Below are positions 51,772 through 60,408 of a DNA stretch of 64,000 nt, one piece after another. The notes below the pieces were generated by a model. The model worked only from the letters and a program-made list of their open reading frames with translations, was not told the origin of the DNA and ran no database searches. This stretch comes from Streptomyces griseus subsp. griseus (GTDB lineage: Bacteria > Actinomycetota > Actinomycetes > Streptomycetales > Streptomycetaceae): the NCBI RefSeq assembly GCF_003610995.1, contig NZ_CP032543.1, positions 3,844,001 to 3,908,000 on the forward strand, in the 5' to 3' direction. A program made the translations under genes and the position numbers. Numbering within the stretch: position 1 is the stretch's first letter; every line of letters begins with the position of its first letter.

Positions 51772-51814
51772 CGCTTTCGTCGCCCCGTCGGTCGGTGACC
51801 GAGAAGCAGGGGGC

Positions 51815-52711
51815 TCAGTCGCCTCGCCCCCGTGTCAGCCGTTCCGCCGAGGCGATCGCCGAGCGGGCCTCCTGTTCCGTGAGGCCCGTGCGGATCGCTG
51901 CGGTGGTGAGGGCGTCGGCCAGGGCGTCGCCGAAGCCGTGTTCGTAGGCGCGGCAGGCGGCCCAGAACAGGCGGGTGTTGCGCTGGCCCTCGTGGGCCGC
52001 CAGGACGAACTGGATCAGCCCCTCGCCCCGGCGGCCCGGAGCCTCCGGGGTGGTGGCGCTGCCGGTGGCCGGGCCGGTCGGGCGTCGTGGGGGTGGGGTG
52101 AGGAGGCGCAGAAGGGGGCGGGGGCAGGGGGCCGGGGTGAGGTGGGCGGTGCCGGGGGCCAGGCGGTAGCGGCCGTGGGTGGTGACCGAGCCGGGGCCGA
52201 CCAGGTAGCCGCCGGCGCCTCGGACGTCGATGCCGGGGGCGAGGCGGCCGGCCGAGTTGGGGACCGTGGTGTCGGCGGGGCCCGTGAGCCAGAGGTGGCG
52301 GCCGCCGCTCGGGGTGAGCACGGTGACCGTCGGCGGGATCGTGAACAGGTGCTGGAGCGCCAACTGCTGGAGGGCCCCCACCGAGTCGTTGCCGTGCGCG
52401 GTGTCGATGTCCAGGTCGATGCCGATGAGCCGGTGCGGGGTGCGGCCGCAGGCGATGCCGTAGCCGGTGGCCCGGGGCGCGGCGGCGAAGAGGGCGCGGA
52501 CGGCCGCGGGGTCCGTGGTGGCGTCGTGCACCCCGTGGCCGGGCAGCCCGCACTCGCCCCGGCAGTGGACCGGCGGGCGCTCGCCGTGGTGGGGGGAGCG
52601 CAGCGCGGGGAGCTTGGTGGCGGACAGGGGGAAGACGGGGAGTCCGCGCTCGGCGGCGGAGAGGGCGTGGGCGAGGGCCAGGGTGGTGGTCTGCCGGTCG
52701 ATGGTGGCCAT
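51815..52711 (-). CDS. Bifunctional DNA primase/polymerase (PrimPol) domain protein
   Basis: 298 aa. The PrimPol domain (about residues 10-200) has GLPVFPLSATKLPALRSPH, the catalytic acidic pair in LIGIDLDIDTAHG near residue 100, SGGRHLWL near 140 and GIDVRGAGGYLVGPGS near 165. The C-terminal part (about 225-298) is a short helical domain. Such proteins are common on mobile elements and could prime replication, yet it lies just outside attR. ATG 52711 was chosen over 52729. Confidence 0.82.
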   Translation of the reverse strand: MATIDRQTTTLALAHALSAAERGLPVFPLSATKLPALRSPHHGERPPVHCRGECGLPGHGVHDATTDPAAVRALFAAAPRATGYGIACGRTPHRLIGIDLDIDTAHGNDSVGALQQLALQHLFTIPPTVTVLTPSGGRHLWLTGPADTTVPNSAGRLAPGIDVRGAGGYLVGPGSVTTHGRYRLAPGTAHLTPAPCPRPLLRLLTPPPRRPTGPATGSATTPEAPGRRGEGLIQFVLAAHEGQRNTRLFWAACRAYEHGFGDALADALTTAAIRTGLTEQEARSAIASAERLTRGRGD

Positions 52712-52790
52712 GGTTCTAGTTTCGTACACGCGTTCGAATAAGGGAAGTGGGGAGGGGAGGAGGAAGGCGGGGAGGTAGGAGGGGGTATGG

Positions 52791-52837
52791 CTGAGCGCGC
52801 TGCTCGGCAGGCCTGATCGGCCGAGCAGCGCGCTCAG
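52791..52837. terminator. Terminator with 18-bp stem
   Basis: CTGAGCGCGCTGCTCGGC pairs exactly with 52820-52837 around an 11-base loop. It lies downstream of the secreted protein gene at 52941, on the same strand. Confidence 0.75.
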
Positions 52838-52940
52838 GGTTGTTCGGTGCTCGCCGCGTGGAGTTTCTGCCTCGTGGCGTCTGTCGCGGAGAGCGTTTGT
52901 GTCGCGGCGCCTGTCGCAGAAAGGTGCCTGTCCGTCTCGC

Positions 52941-53720
52941 CTATCGCACGGCGACGTGGTCCCCGGGTGACGACGTCGCTCCGGAGGTGGTGTTCCCGTA
53001 GTACGTCCACCGCCACGTACCGGACCCGGTGGCCTTCACCGTGGTCTTGAGCGCCCCCGTCTTGCCCGACTTCACCTTCTTGACCGTGCTGTACGAGGAG
53101 GAGCCCGCCGCCTTGAACTGGAGGCTCACCGTCCGGCCGGCGTAGCCCTGGTACGTGTGGGTGTCCCAGTTCGCCCGGGTGACCCGGCCGGTCACGGTGA
53201 TGGTCTTGCCCTGTCTGACCGGCTCCGGCGAGGCGTTGACGGTGACGCGTGTGGCCCGCTTGACCTGCAACGGCAGCTTCTGGTCATCGGTGTCCTGGGC
53301 GCCGCCGGGGAGGTAGAGGCGCGCGGCGGTCTTCCAGGTGCCGGCGGCCTTGTTCCCGAAATCGACGTGCCGGGGGTCGATGTGCAGCCAGTTCTCGTAG
53401 TCGCAGATGCCCTTCGCCTTGTTCACGACCTTGCAGTCACTGCTGATGATGGAAGTCCACAGCTCGCCCCCGGAGTCGAGTTTGCCCCGGTAGGGGAACA
53501 CCGTCGGCGCGGAGTTGTGCTTCAGCTTGGTCGTCATCCGGAAGGTCGAGTACACCTCGACCTCCTCCTTGACCCCGATCACGATCGGCTTTCCGCCGTT
53601 CATCGTGACCCGGGAGAAGGAGACCCCGCCCTCCGCCGCCCCGGCCGGCACCGCGGCCAGCCCCGTCAGCACGACCGCCGCTCCACCGGCCACCGCCGCT
53701 CTCCACATCGTCTTCCCCAT
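52941..53720 (-). CDS. Secreted protein with Ig-like C-terminal part
   Basis: 259 aa with a signal peptide (residues 1-28, MGKTMWRAAVAGG..., cleavage near AGA). The middle part contains two Cys (SDCKVV and GICDY) and the C-terminal half has beta-sandwich features (VRQGKTITVTGRVTRANW, YAGRTVSLQFKAAGSSSYSTVKKVKSG) as in bacterial Ig-like extracellular domains. Function unknown. Confidence 0.72.
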   Translation of the reverse strand: MGKTMWRAAVAGGAAVVLTGLAAVPAGAAEGGVSFSRVTMNGGKPIVIGVKEEVEVYSTFRMTTKLKHNSAPTVFPYRGKLDSGGELWTSIISSDCKVVNKAKGICDYENWLHIDPRHVDFGNKAAGTWKTAARLYLPGGAQDTDDQKLPLQVKRATRVTVNASPEPVRQGKTITVTGRVTRANWDTHTYQGYAGRTVSLQFKAAGSSSYSTVKKVKSGKTGALKTTVKATGSGTWRWTYYGNTTSGATSSPGDHVAVR

Positions 53721-54089
53721 CCCCTGGAACCCCGCCCTCTCCCCTTCGGAGGCTGATCCTCACTGCTGACTGTGGGACCGGGGAGGGCGGTACGCAGTTG
53801 TATGCGGCGGTGCAACGATTCGATCACCTCGGCATCGTCCTGCCGTCATCGTCCTGGTCCGGCCTCCATGAGGGCCCGATGACGGCATTTACCAGCCCAT
53901 AGAAGGTTTATCGCCTCTTCTTCATGCTTGCGAGGGAATCAGGAGGCATCACACGGTTCACCGGGGATGTGCTGGGCAACTCTGGTCTCGCGACGTCGTG
54001 ACCAGCACCGGGGCGGTCGGCCAACTTCCCCGGGAACAGCCGTACATGGACCAACCGAGCCGTACTTCCGGTTCCCTGGAGGAATTGAC
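53721..54089. other. Divergent intergenic region
   Basis: Holds the promoters of the genes at 52941 (-) and 54090 (+). No gene or repeat is supported. Bases around 53880-53950 are less GC-rich. Confidence 0.45.
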
Positions 54090-54404
54090 ATGGCAAGCAT
54101 CCGTACCGCTCGTGTTCTCGCCGCAGTCGCCGCGCTGCCCCTGACCGTCGCCCTCTGCGGCGGTGTGGCCCTGGCGGACAACGGCTCCTTCGCGAACGAC
54201 GGATCGAACGCGGCCGTGGCGACGATCGGCGGCAGTGGAGTCGGCGGCAACAACACGGGCAACACGTCGACGACACAGCAACAGGCCGTCGGGTCCGGTG
54301 CGTCCCACCAGAACACCTCGGCCCAGGTGAGCGGCTCGGCCTTCACCGCCATCGACCAGTCGGACCACAGCGTCGCCGTGAACTTCACCCCGTTCTTCTG
54401 GTGA
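54090..54404 (+). CDS. Small secreted Asn/Gly/Ser-rich protein
   Basis: 104 aa. Signal peptide residues 1-29 (MASIRTARVLAAVAALPLTV..., cleavage ALA-DNG). The mature 75 residues are rich in Asn, Gly, Ser, Thr and Gln (GGSGVGGNNTGNTSTTQQQ) with a hydrophobic end VAVNFTPFFW. GGAGGAA lies seven bases before the ATG. It has no Cys and is not a chaplin or rodlin by sequence; surface or morphogenetic roles are guesses. Confidence 0.7.
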   Translation: MASIRTARVLAAVAALPLTVALCGGVALADNGSFANDGSNAAVATIGGSGVGGNNTGNTSTTQQQAVGSGASHQNTSAQVSGSAFTAIDQSDHSVAVNFTPFFW

Positions 54405-54409
54405 TGCCC

Positions 54410-54445
54410 CGGGGGTGCACCCGGGGGCCCCGGGGGGGAACGGGG
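54410..54445. terminator. GC-rich hairpin after small secreted protein gene
   Basis: CCCCGGGGGTGCACCCGGGGG is self-complementary and is followed by further CCCCGGGG runs. Confidence 0.5.
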
Positions 54446-54544
54446 GTTTCACCGAGAGTCCCCCGGGGGGCGTCCCCGAGGGTGATGCCTCTTCGGTGAG
54501 CAGGCGTCCGGGACCTTCCGGGGGGTGGGTTCCGGTCGTCTGAA

Positions 54545-54589
54545 CAGCAGCCCGTGCGGCGGCACTTCGGTGCTCCGTGCGGGCTGCTG
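54545..54589. terminator. Second hairpin before the steroid-type operon
   Basis: CAGCAGCCCG...GCAC-TTCG-GTGC...CGGGCTGCTG forms an imperfect 20-bp stem with a stable TTCG loop. Confidence 0.55.
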
Positions 54590-54612
54590 CCGTTGCTCCT
54601 GGCTGGGCTCTT

Positions 54613-54646
54613 GACAGGGAGAGCAAATCTGACGGACAGTCAGAAA
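54613..54646 (+). promoter_or_regulatory. Likely promoter and operator of the steroid-type operon
   Basis: TTGACA (54613-54618) is an exact -35 hexamer; no clear -10 is seen. TCTGAC-GGACA-GTCAGA (54630-54646) is a palindrome in the position of the spacer/-10, as expected of a TetR-family operator. The gene at 54694 starts 48 bases later with GGAGG. Confidence 0.5.
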
Positions 54647-54693
54647 TTGTTCTGGTGATTCGGTGACGTGATTCGCCCCCTGGAGGTTCCGCC

Positions 54694-55923
54694 GTGCACC
54701 TCGCCCCGACGGAGCGCCAGCAGCAGCTGCGTACCGAACTGCGCGCGTACTTCGCGGCCGTGCTGCCCGAAGGCGGCGACTGGCGCGACGATCCGGGTGA
54801 GCAGCGGCGGCTGCTGCGCAGGATCGGTGCCGACGGCATGCTCGGCCTCGGCTGGCCCGTCGCGTACGGCGGCCAAGGGCGGGGAGCCGACGAGCAGTTC
54901 GTCTTCTTCGACGAGGCGTACCGGGCCGGCGCCCCCGTCTCCATGGTCACCCTCAACACCGTCGGCCCGACCCTGATGAAGTACGGCACCGAACAGCAGA
55001 AGGCGTACTTCCTGCCCCGGATCCTCAGCGGTGACCTCGTCTTCGCCATCGGTTACAGCGAACCCGAAGCCGGTACGGACCTGGCGGCCCTGCGGACCCG
55101 CGCCGTAAGGAGCGGCGAGGGAGGTGAGGACGGCGAGGGTGGCGAGGGTGGTGAGGGAGGCGAGAACGGCGGCGGCTGGGTCATCGACGGTCAGAAGGTC
55201 TTCACCAGCAACGCCCAGCAGGCCGACTGGATCTGGCTCGCCTGCCGCACCGACCCCGACGCCCCCAAGCACCGCGGCATCTCGATCATCCTCGTCCCCA
55301 CCGACGATCCCGGCTTCTCCTGGACGCCCATCGAGACCGTGGGCGGGCTGACGACGACCGCCACGTACTACGACGGCGTACGCGTCCCCGCCGCGAACCT
55401 CGTCGGTGCCGAGAACGGAGGGTGGGGGCTCATCACCGACCAGCTCAACCACGAACGCGTCGCCCTCGCCGCCATCGGCATGCAGGCCGAGGACTTCTAC
55501 GAAGAGGCCCTCGCCCACGCCCGTACGCCCGACCCCGCCACCGGGCGCCGCCGGATCGACGAGCCGTGGGTACGCGCCCGGCTCGCGGAGGCGTACGCCC
55601 GGCTCGCGGCGACCCGGCTGCTGAACTGGCGGCTGGTCGGGGCCGTGGGGGCGGGCGCGCTGGCCCCCGGTGAGGCGAGCGGCGTGAAGTTCGCGGGGAC
55701 CGAGAGCGCCGTGGAGGTCTACCGGATGTGCCAGGATGTGGTGGGGGAGGCCGCATTCCTCCGGCGCGGATCCCCCGGCTGCTTCGGGGCGGGCGGTGAC
55801 AGGGGTGAGCTGGAGCGGATGAACCGGGCCGCGCAGATCAACACCTTCGGCGGCGGCGTCAGCGAAGTGCAGCGCGAGATCGTCGCGACCATGCGCCTCG
55901 GGATGACGCGGGGCAAGCGATGA
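54694..55923 (+). CDS. Acyl-CoA dehydrogenase, ChsE2/FadE29-like
   Basis: 409 aa FAD enzyme introducing a C=C next to a CoA thioester. N-terminal helical domain (PTERQQQLRTELRAYFAAVLP), the FAIGYSEPEAGTDLAAL FAD-binding motif near 120, a beta domain, and a C-terminal helical domain ending with FGGGVSEVQREIVATMRLGM. The insertion of GEGGEDGEGGEGGEGGENGGG near residue 140-160 is a simple repeat. In mycobacteria such enzymes pair as alpha2beta2 heterotetramers (ChsE1-ChsE2). The second subunit is encoded at 56887. GTG start, GGAGG seven bases upstream. Confidence 0.85.
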   Translation: MHLAPTERQQQLRTELRAYFAAVLPEGGDWRDDPGEQRRLLRRIGADGMLGLGWPVAYGGQGRGADEQFVFFDEAYRAGAPVSMVTLNTVGPTLMKYGTEQQKAYFLPRILSGDLVFAIGYSEPEAGTDLAALRTRAVRSGEGGEDGEGGEGGEGGENGGGWVIDGQKVFTSNAQQADWIWLACRTDPDAPKHRGISIILVPTDDPGFSWTPIETVGGLTTTATYYDGVRVPAANLVGAENGGWGLITDQLNHERVALAAIGMQAEDFYEEALAHARTPDPATGRRRIDEPWVRARLAEAYARLAATRLLNWRLVGAVGAGALAPGEASGVKFAGTESAVEVYRMCQDVVGEAAFLRRGSPGCFGAGGDRGELERMNRAAQINTFGGGVSEVQREIVATMRLGMTRGKR

Positions 55924-56885
55924 GCGGCCCGGAGGGCGCCCAGGAGGTACGGGCCGGCGCCCCGGACCCCCTCCACGACCGGCTCACCTCCTACGCCGGC
56001 CGCCCCGCCGCCACCGCGGGCACCGGCAAGGACCCCGTCAACGCGCCCATGATCCGCCACTGGTGCGAGGCCATGGGTGACACCTCCCCCGCCTATCAGG
56101 GCCCCGACGCCGTCGCCCCGCCCACCATGCTCCAGGCCTGGACCATGGGCGGACTGACCGGGCACCCCCACCGCACCGGCCGCTCAGCGGCGTACGACGA
56201 ACTCCTCGGGCTCCTCGACGGCGCCGGGTACACCGCCGTCGTCGCCACCGACTGCGAGCAGGAGTACCTGCGGCCGCTCCGCCCCGGCGACCTGATCACC
56301 TTCGACGCCGTCATCGAATCCGTCTCCCGCCGCAAGACCACCAAGCTCGGCACCGGGTACTTCGTCACCACCCGCATGGACGTCCGTGCCGACGGCGAAC
56401 CTGCCGGGACGCACCGCTTCCGCATCCTCAAGTACCGGCCCGGCAGACGCCCCACCCAGCGGAAAGCACCCCTCCGCCCCCGCCCCGTCATCAACCGCGA
56501 CAACGCCGGATTCTGGGCCGGGGTCGCCGAGCACCGCCTCCTCATCCAGCGCTGCTCGGACTGCGCCACCCTCCGCTTCCCCTGGCTCCCCGGCTGCAAC
56601 GCCTGCGCCGGCCAGGAGTGGGACACGGTCGAGGCGAGTGGCGAGGGCACGGTGTTCAGCCATGTCGTGATGCACCACCCGTCCTTCCCGGCCTTCGACC
56701 CGTCGGGCGAGGGCGGCCCGTACGCCGTCGCGCTCATCGAACTCGCCGAGGGCGTCCGCATCGTCGGCAACGTGGTCGGGGTGCCGTACGACAAGGTCCG
56801 CGTCGGCCTGCCCGTACGGCTGGAGTTCCTCCGTACGGACCCCGATCTGGAACTCCCGGTCTTCCGGGCGGGCGAGGGCGGTTGA
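55920..56885 (+). CDS. ChsH2-like MaoC-DUF35 fusion protein
   Basis: 321 aa. The N-terminal hot-dog (MaoC-like) domain (about residues 15-165) contains VNAPMIRHWCEAMGDTSPAYQG; the C-terminal DUF35 part has a zinc ribbon (CSDCATLRFPWLPGCNAC near residues 205-222) and an OB fold. In M. tuberculosis ChsH2 pairs with ChsH1 to hydrate the steroid side-chain enoyl-CoA and its DUF35 part binds Ltp2. The ATGA overlaps the preceding gene. Confidence 0.88.
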   Translation: MSGPEGAQEVRAGAPDPLHDRLTSYAGRPAATAGTGKDPVNAPMIRHWCEAMGDTSPAYQGPDAVAPPTMLQAWTMGGLTGHPHRTGRSAAYDELLGLLDGAGYTAVVATDCEQEYLRPLRPGDLITFDAVIESVSRRKTTKLGTGYFVTTRMDVRADGEPAGTHRFRILKYRPGRRPTQRKAPLRPRPVINRDNAGFWAGVAEHRLLIQRCSDCATLRFPWLPGCNACAGQEWDTVEASGEGTVFSHVVMHHPSFPAFDPSGEGGPYAVALIELAEGVRIVGNVVGVPYDKVRVGLPVRLEFLRTDPDLELPVFRAGEGG

Positions 56886-56886
56886 G

Positions 56887-57936
56887 ATGGACTTCACCCC
56901 GAGCGAGGAGCAGGCGGCGGCGCGGGAGCTGGCCGCGCGGATCTTCGGCGATCTGTCGACGCACGAGCGGCTGGTGGCGGCGGGCACGGGCACGGACGCG
57001 GGGCTGTGGAAAGAGCTGTGCACGGCCGGGCTGCCCGGTGCGGTGGAGGACATCGGGCTCCTCGGCCTGGTCCTGCTCCTGGAGGAACAGGGCCGGACCA
57101 CGGCCCAGGTCCCGCTGGCGGCGACCTGTGTGTACGGGCTCCTCGCGGTCGCCGGGCACGGTACGCCGGAGCAGCGGGAGCGCCTGCTGCCCGCCCTGCG
57201 CGACGGTACGGCGGTGGCGACGGGGGCCTTCCCGGCGCGGGGCGGGGTGCGGGCGGTGGACGGCGCGCTGTACGGGGTCGTGCCCTGGGTGCCATGGCTG
57301 CGGGATGCCACCCATGTGCTGGTCGCGGATAACGAGCGGGGGTCGTGGATCGTCGAGGCGAGGGCGCCCGGGGTGAGCGTCGTGCCCGTGGAGACGACCG
57401 CGCCCTGGTCGGCGGGGCGGCTCGGCCTCGACGGCGTACGGGCAGAGTCCCTCGGTGCGGGCCCGGGGGCCTACGCCTCGGTCCTCGCCGCGAGCCGGAC
57501 CGCCTTCGCCGGGCTCCAGGCGGGCGTGTGCGCGGGCTCCCTCGCGCGTGCCGTGCAACACACGACCACTCGTGAGCAGTTCGGCCGCCCGCTCTCCACC
57601 AACCAGGGCGTCCTGCTCCGCGCCGCCGACGCCCATATGGACACCGAGGCCATCCGGGTCACGGCGTACGAGGCGGCCTGGCGGTACGACCGGCAACTGG
57701 GCCACGAGGCGCAGGCGTTGACGGCCGCCTGGTGGGCCTCGGAAGGGGGCCGGCGGGTCGTGCACACGGGCCAGCACCTGCACGGCGGCACCGGGGCCGA
57801 CCTCGACCACCCGGTCCACCGGCACTTCCTCTGGGGCCGCCAACTGGACGCGTACCTCGGCTGCGGCGCCGAACTCCTGCAGGAGCTGGGGCTGTTGCTC
57901 GCGGGCGGCGACCGTACGAGGGAAGGCGCGTCGTGA
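56887..57936 (+). CDS. Acyl-CoA dehydrogenase, ChsE1/FadE28-like
   Basis: 349 aa, shorter than usual acyl-CoA dehydrogenases, as for FadE28 of M. tuberculosis. N-terminus DFTPSEEQAAARELAARIFG; C-terminal helical domain with TTREQFGRPLSTNQGVLLR near residue 225 and HLHGGTGADLDHPVHRHF near 300. It begins one base after the stop at 56885 and overlaps the next gene. Probably the non-catalytic or FAD-binding partner of the 54694 product. Confidence 0.85.
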   Translation: MDFTPSEEQAAARELAARIFGDLSTHERLVAAGTGTDAGLWKELCTAGLPGAVEDIGLLGLVLLLEEQGRTTAQVPLAATCVYGLLAVAGHGTPEQRERLLPALRDGTAVATGAFPARGGVRAVDGALYGVVPWVPWLRDATHVLVADNERGSWIVEARAPGVSVVPVETTAPWSAGRLGLDGVRAESLGAGPGAYASVLAASRTAFAGLQAGVCAGSLARAVQHTTTREQFGRPLSTNQGVLLRAADAHMDTEAIRVTAYEAAWRYDRQLGHEAQALTAAWWASEGGRRVVHTGQHLHGGTGADLDHPVHRHFLWGRQLDAYLGCGAELLQELGLLLAGGDRTREGAS

Positions 57937-58433
57937 ACGAGACGTACCGCATCGGTGACGTACTGCCGCCCCTGGAGATCCCCGTCACCCGCACCCTGAT
58001 CGTCGCGGGCGCCATCGCCTCCCGCGACTACCAGGACGTGCACCACGACGCCGAACTGGCCCGCGAGAAGGGCTCCCCCGACATCTTCATGAACATCCTC
58101 ACCACCAACGGGCTGGTCGGCCGCTACATCACCGACCACTTCGGACCCACCGCCGTCCTCCGGAAGGTGGCCATACGGCTCGGAGCGCCCAACTATCCGG
58201 GTGACGCACTCCGGCTGACCGGCCACATCGTCGCCCTGGAAAACGTGCCTCCGAGAAACGTGCCTCTGGAAAACCCGGCCCTGGAAGGCGGAAACCATGC
58301 CCTCACAGAAGGACGCGTCCTTATAGAAGAACGCGTCCTTATAGAGGTCGCGATCGTCGGCGACAACCGTACAGGGCGTCACGTCACCGGAAAGGTCACC
58401 GTGGCGATCACCGGGGAGGTGGGCGGGGTATGA
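57933..58433 (+). CDS. ChsH1-like MaoC hydratase with duplicated insertion
   Basis: 166 aa; the M. tuberculosis ChsH1 is 129 aa. The hydratase-2 motif RDYQDVHHD near residue 27 has the catalytic Asp and His, in contrast with the ChsH2 partner. Residues about 103-137 form an insertion of repeated elements (ENVPPRNVPLENPALE and RVLIEERVLIE) encoded by short tandem repeats. GTG start overlaps the preceding stop. Confidence 0.85.
   Translation: MNETYRIGDVLPPLEIPVTRTLIVAGAIASRDYQDVHHDAELAREKGSPDIFMNILTTNGLVGRYITDHFGPTAVLRKVAIRLGAPNYPGDALRLTGHIVALENVPPRNVPLENPALEGGNHALTEGRVLIEERVLIEVAIVGDNRTGRHVTGKVTVAITGEVGGV
58240..58352 (+). repeat. Short tandem duplications inside the ChsH1-like gene
   Basis: AAACGTGCCTC occurs twice (near 58243 and 58257), TGGAAAAC/TGGAAGGC variants follow, and ACGCGTCCTTATAGA occurs twice with an 18-base period (near 58314 and 58332). 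All keep the reading frame. Confidence 0.7.
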
Positions 58434-59596
58434 GCATCCGCAGACCTGACACCCTCGGCGGAAAAGCGGCCATCGTCGGCATCGGCGCCACCGAGTTCTC
58501 CAAGGACTCCGGCCGCAGCGAACTGAAGCTCGCCGTCGAAGCCGTCGGCGCCGCCCTCGACGACGCGGGCCTCACCCCCGCCGACGTCGACGGCCTCGTC
58601 ACCTTCACCATGGACACCAGCCCCGAGATCACCGTCGCCCAGGCCGCCGGGATCGGGGAGCTGTCGTTCTTCTCCCGCATCCATTACGGGGGCGGCGCGG
58701 CCTGCGCCACCGTCCAGCAGGCCGCCCTCGCGGTGGCGAGCGGGGTGGCCGACGTCGTCGTCTGTTACCGGGCGTTCAACGAGCGCTCCGGCCGCCGCTT
58801 CGGCTCCGGCGTCCAGCGCCGCGAGCCCACCGCCGAGGGCGCGGCGCTCGGCTGGAACCTGCCGTCCGGGCTGCTCACCCCCGCCTCCTGGGTGGCGATG
58901 GCGGCCCAGCGCTACCTCCACACGTACGGCCTCGACCCCGAGGTCTTCGGGCATGTGGCGGTGGTCGACCGGCGCCACGCGGCACGCAACCCCGCGGCGT
59001 ACTTCCACGGGAAGCCGATCACGCTCGCCGACCACGCCGCCTCCCGCTGGATCGTGGAGCCGCTGCGGCTGCTGGACTGCTGCCAGGAGACCGACGGCGG
59101 TCAGGCGCTCGTCGTCACCAGCGCGGAGCGCGCCCGCGACCTGCCCCGGCCGCCCGCCGTGGTCGTCGCGGCGGCGCAAGGGGCGGGCCGGTCGCAGGAG
59201 CAGATGACGAGCTTCTACCGGGACGGGCTGACCGGGCTGCCGGAGACCGGCGTGGTCGCCCGGCAGCTCTGGCGCAGCTCGGGTCTTGCCCCGGCCGACA
59301 TCGATGTGGGCATCCTCTACGACCACTTCACGCCCTTCGTCCTGATGCAGCTGGAGGAGTTCGGTTTCTGCGGCCCCGGGGAGGGCGGGGCGTTCGTCGC
59401 GGCGGACGCGCTGCCCCTGAACACGCATGGGGGTCAGCTGGGGGAGGCGTACCTCCATGGGATGAACGGCATCGCGGAGGCCGTCCGGCAGCTCCGCGCC
59501 ACCTCGGTCAACCAAGTGGCAGGGGCGGCGAGGTGCCTGGTCACGGCCGGTACGGGGGTGCCGACGTCCGGGCTGATCCTCGGCACGGACGGCTGA
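58430..59596 (+). CDS. Ltp2-like thiolase-fold lipid-transfer protein (aldolase)
   Basis: 388 aa, against 386 for Ltp2 of M. tuberculosis. The thiolase-fold features are GKAAIVGIGATEFSKDSGRS at the N-terminus, GGGAACATVQQAALAV near residue 85, YDHFTPFVLMQLEEFGF near 300 and NTHGGQLGEAYLHGMNGI near 327. Ltp2 performs the retro-aldol cleavage that removes the last side-chain carbons of C22 steroid intermediates, with ChsH2. The ATGA overlaps the preceding stop. Last gene of the operon. Confidence 0.88.
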   Translation: MSIRRPDTLGGKAAIVGIGATEFSKDSGRSELKLAVEAVGAALDDAGLTPADVDGLVTFTMDTSPEITVAQAAGIGELSFFSRIHYGGGAACATVQQAALAVASGVADVVVCYRAFNERSGRRFGSGVQRREPTAEGAALGWNLPSGLLTPASWVAMAAQRYLHTYGLDPEVFGHVAVVDRRHAARNPAAYFHGKPITLADHAASRWIVEPLRLLDCCQETDGGQALVVTSAERARDLPRPPAVVVAAAQGAGRSQEQMTSFYRDGLTGLPETGVVARQLWRSSGLAPADIDVGILYDHFTPFVLMQLEEFGFCGPGEGGAFVAADALPLNTHGGQLGEAYLHGMNGIAEAVRQLRATSVNQVAGAARCLVTAGTGVPTSGLILGTDG

Positions 59597-59755
59597 GCCA
59601 CCCCGGACGGATTCGGGGGCGGACCCTTACGGCGGGGCCACGGCCCGTCCACCTTCAGGAGGTGGAGGGTGAGGCGGCCCTACAACCTGAGGCGGACGGG
59701 CCTTCGGGACCTGGGGGCGATCCCCCGGGCGGGCCCCGCTCCTAGCGTTGAGTAC

Positions 59756-60322
59756 ATGACCACGCCAGTCTGCACGGGCGCCTCCAGGGCGGCCGCCGCC
59801 ACCGCCGCCGGCCACCACGCGCACCCGCCGTACGCCTCGTTCTCCTCGTACGTCCGGGCCCGTGGCCCGGTCCTGCTGCGCACCGCGCGCTCGCTCACCG
59901 CGAACCCGTGCGACGCGGAGGACCTGCTGCAGACCGCGCTCGCCAAGACGTATGTCGCCTGGGAGCGGATCGAGGACCACCGGGCGCTGGACGGGTATGT
60001 GCGCCGGGCCCTGCTGAACACCCGGACCTCGCAGTGGCGCAAGCGCAAGGTCGACGAGTTCGCCTGCGAGGAGCTGCCCGAGCAGGGCGGCGTCCAGGCG
60101 CCCGACCCGGCGGAGCAGCAGTCGCTGCACGACGCGATGTGGCGCGCGGTGCTCAAGCTCCCGGACCGCCAGCGCGCGATGGTCGTCCTGCGGTACTACG
60201 AGGACCTCAGTGAGGCGCAGACGGCCGAGGTGCTGGGGGTGTCGATCGGTACGGTGAAGAGCGCCGTCTCCCGGGCCCTCGGCAAGCTCCGCGAGGACCC
60301 GGAGCTGACGCCGGTCCGCTGA
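59756..60322 (+). CDS. SigE-family ECF RNA polymerase sigma factor
   Basis: 188 aa. Region 2 is around FSSYVRARGPVLLRTARSLTAN and DAEDLLQTALAKTYVAWERI; region 4 is LPDRQRAMVVLRYYEDLSEAQTAEVLGVSIGTVKSAVSRALGKL. It redirects RNA polymerase to its own promoters; target and anti-sigma factor are unknown, and no anti-sigma gene is adjacent. ATG 59756 is seven bases after TAGCGT (59743-59748), consistent with leaderless transcription; an upstream ATG at 59669 gives non-family residues. Confidence 0.88.
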   Translation: MTTPVCTGASRAAAATAAGHHAHPPYASFSSYVRARGPVLLRTARSLTANPCDAEDLLQTALAKTYVAWERIEDHRALDGYVRRALLNTRTSQWRKRKVDEFACEELPEQGGVQAPDPAEQQSLHDAMWRAVLKLPDRQRAMVVLRYYEDLSEAQTAEVLGVSIGTVKSAVSRALGKLREDPELTPVR

Positions 60323-60408
60323 CCGGCACCGCTCCGCACGCTCCCCCACATGGCCCCGGACAGGTCCGCCCACGGCCCCCGGACAGGAATTTTCTCCCGC
60401 GAGTAGTG

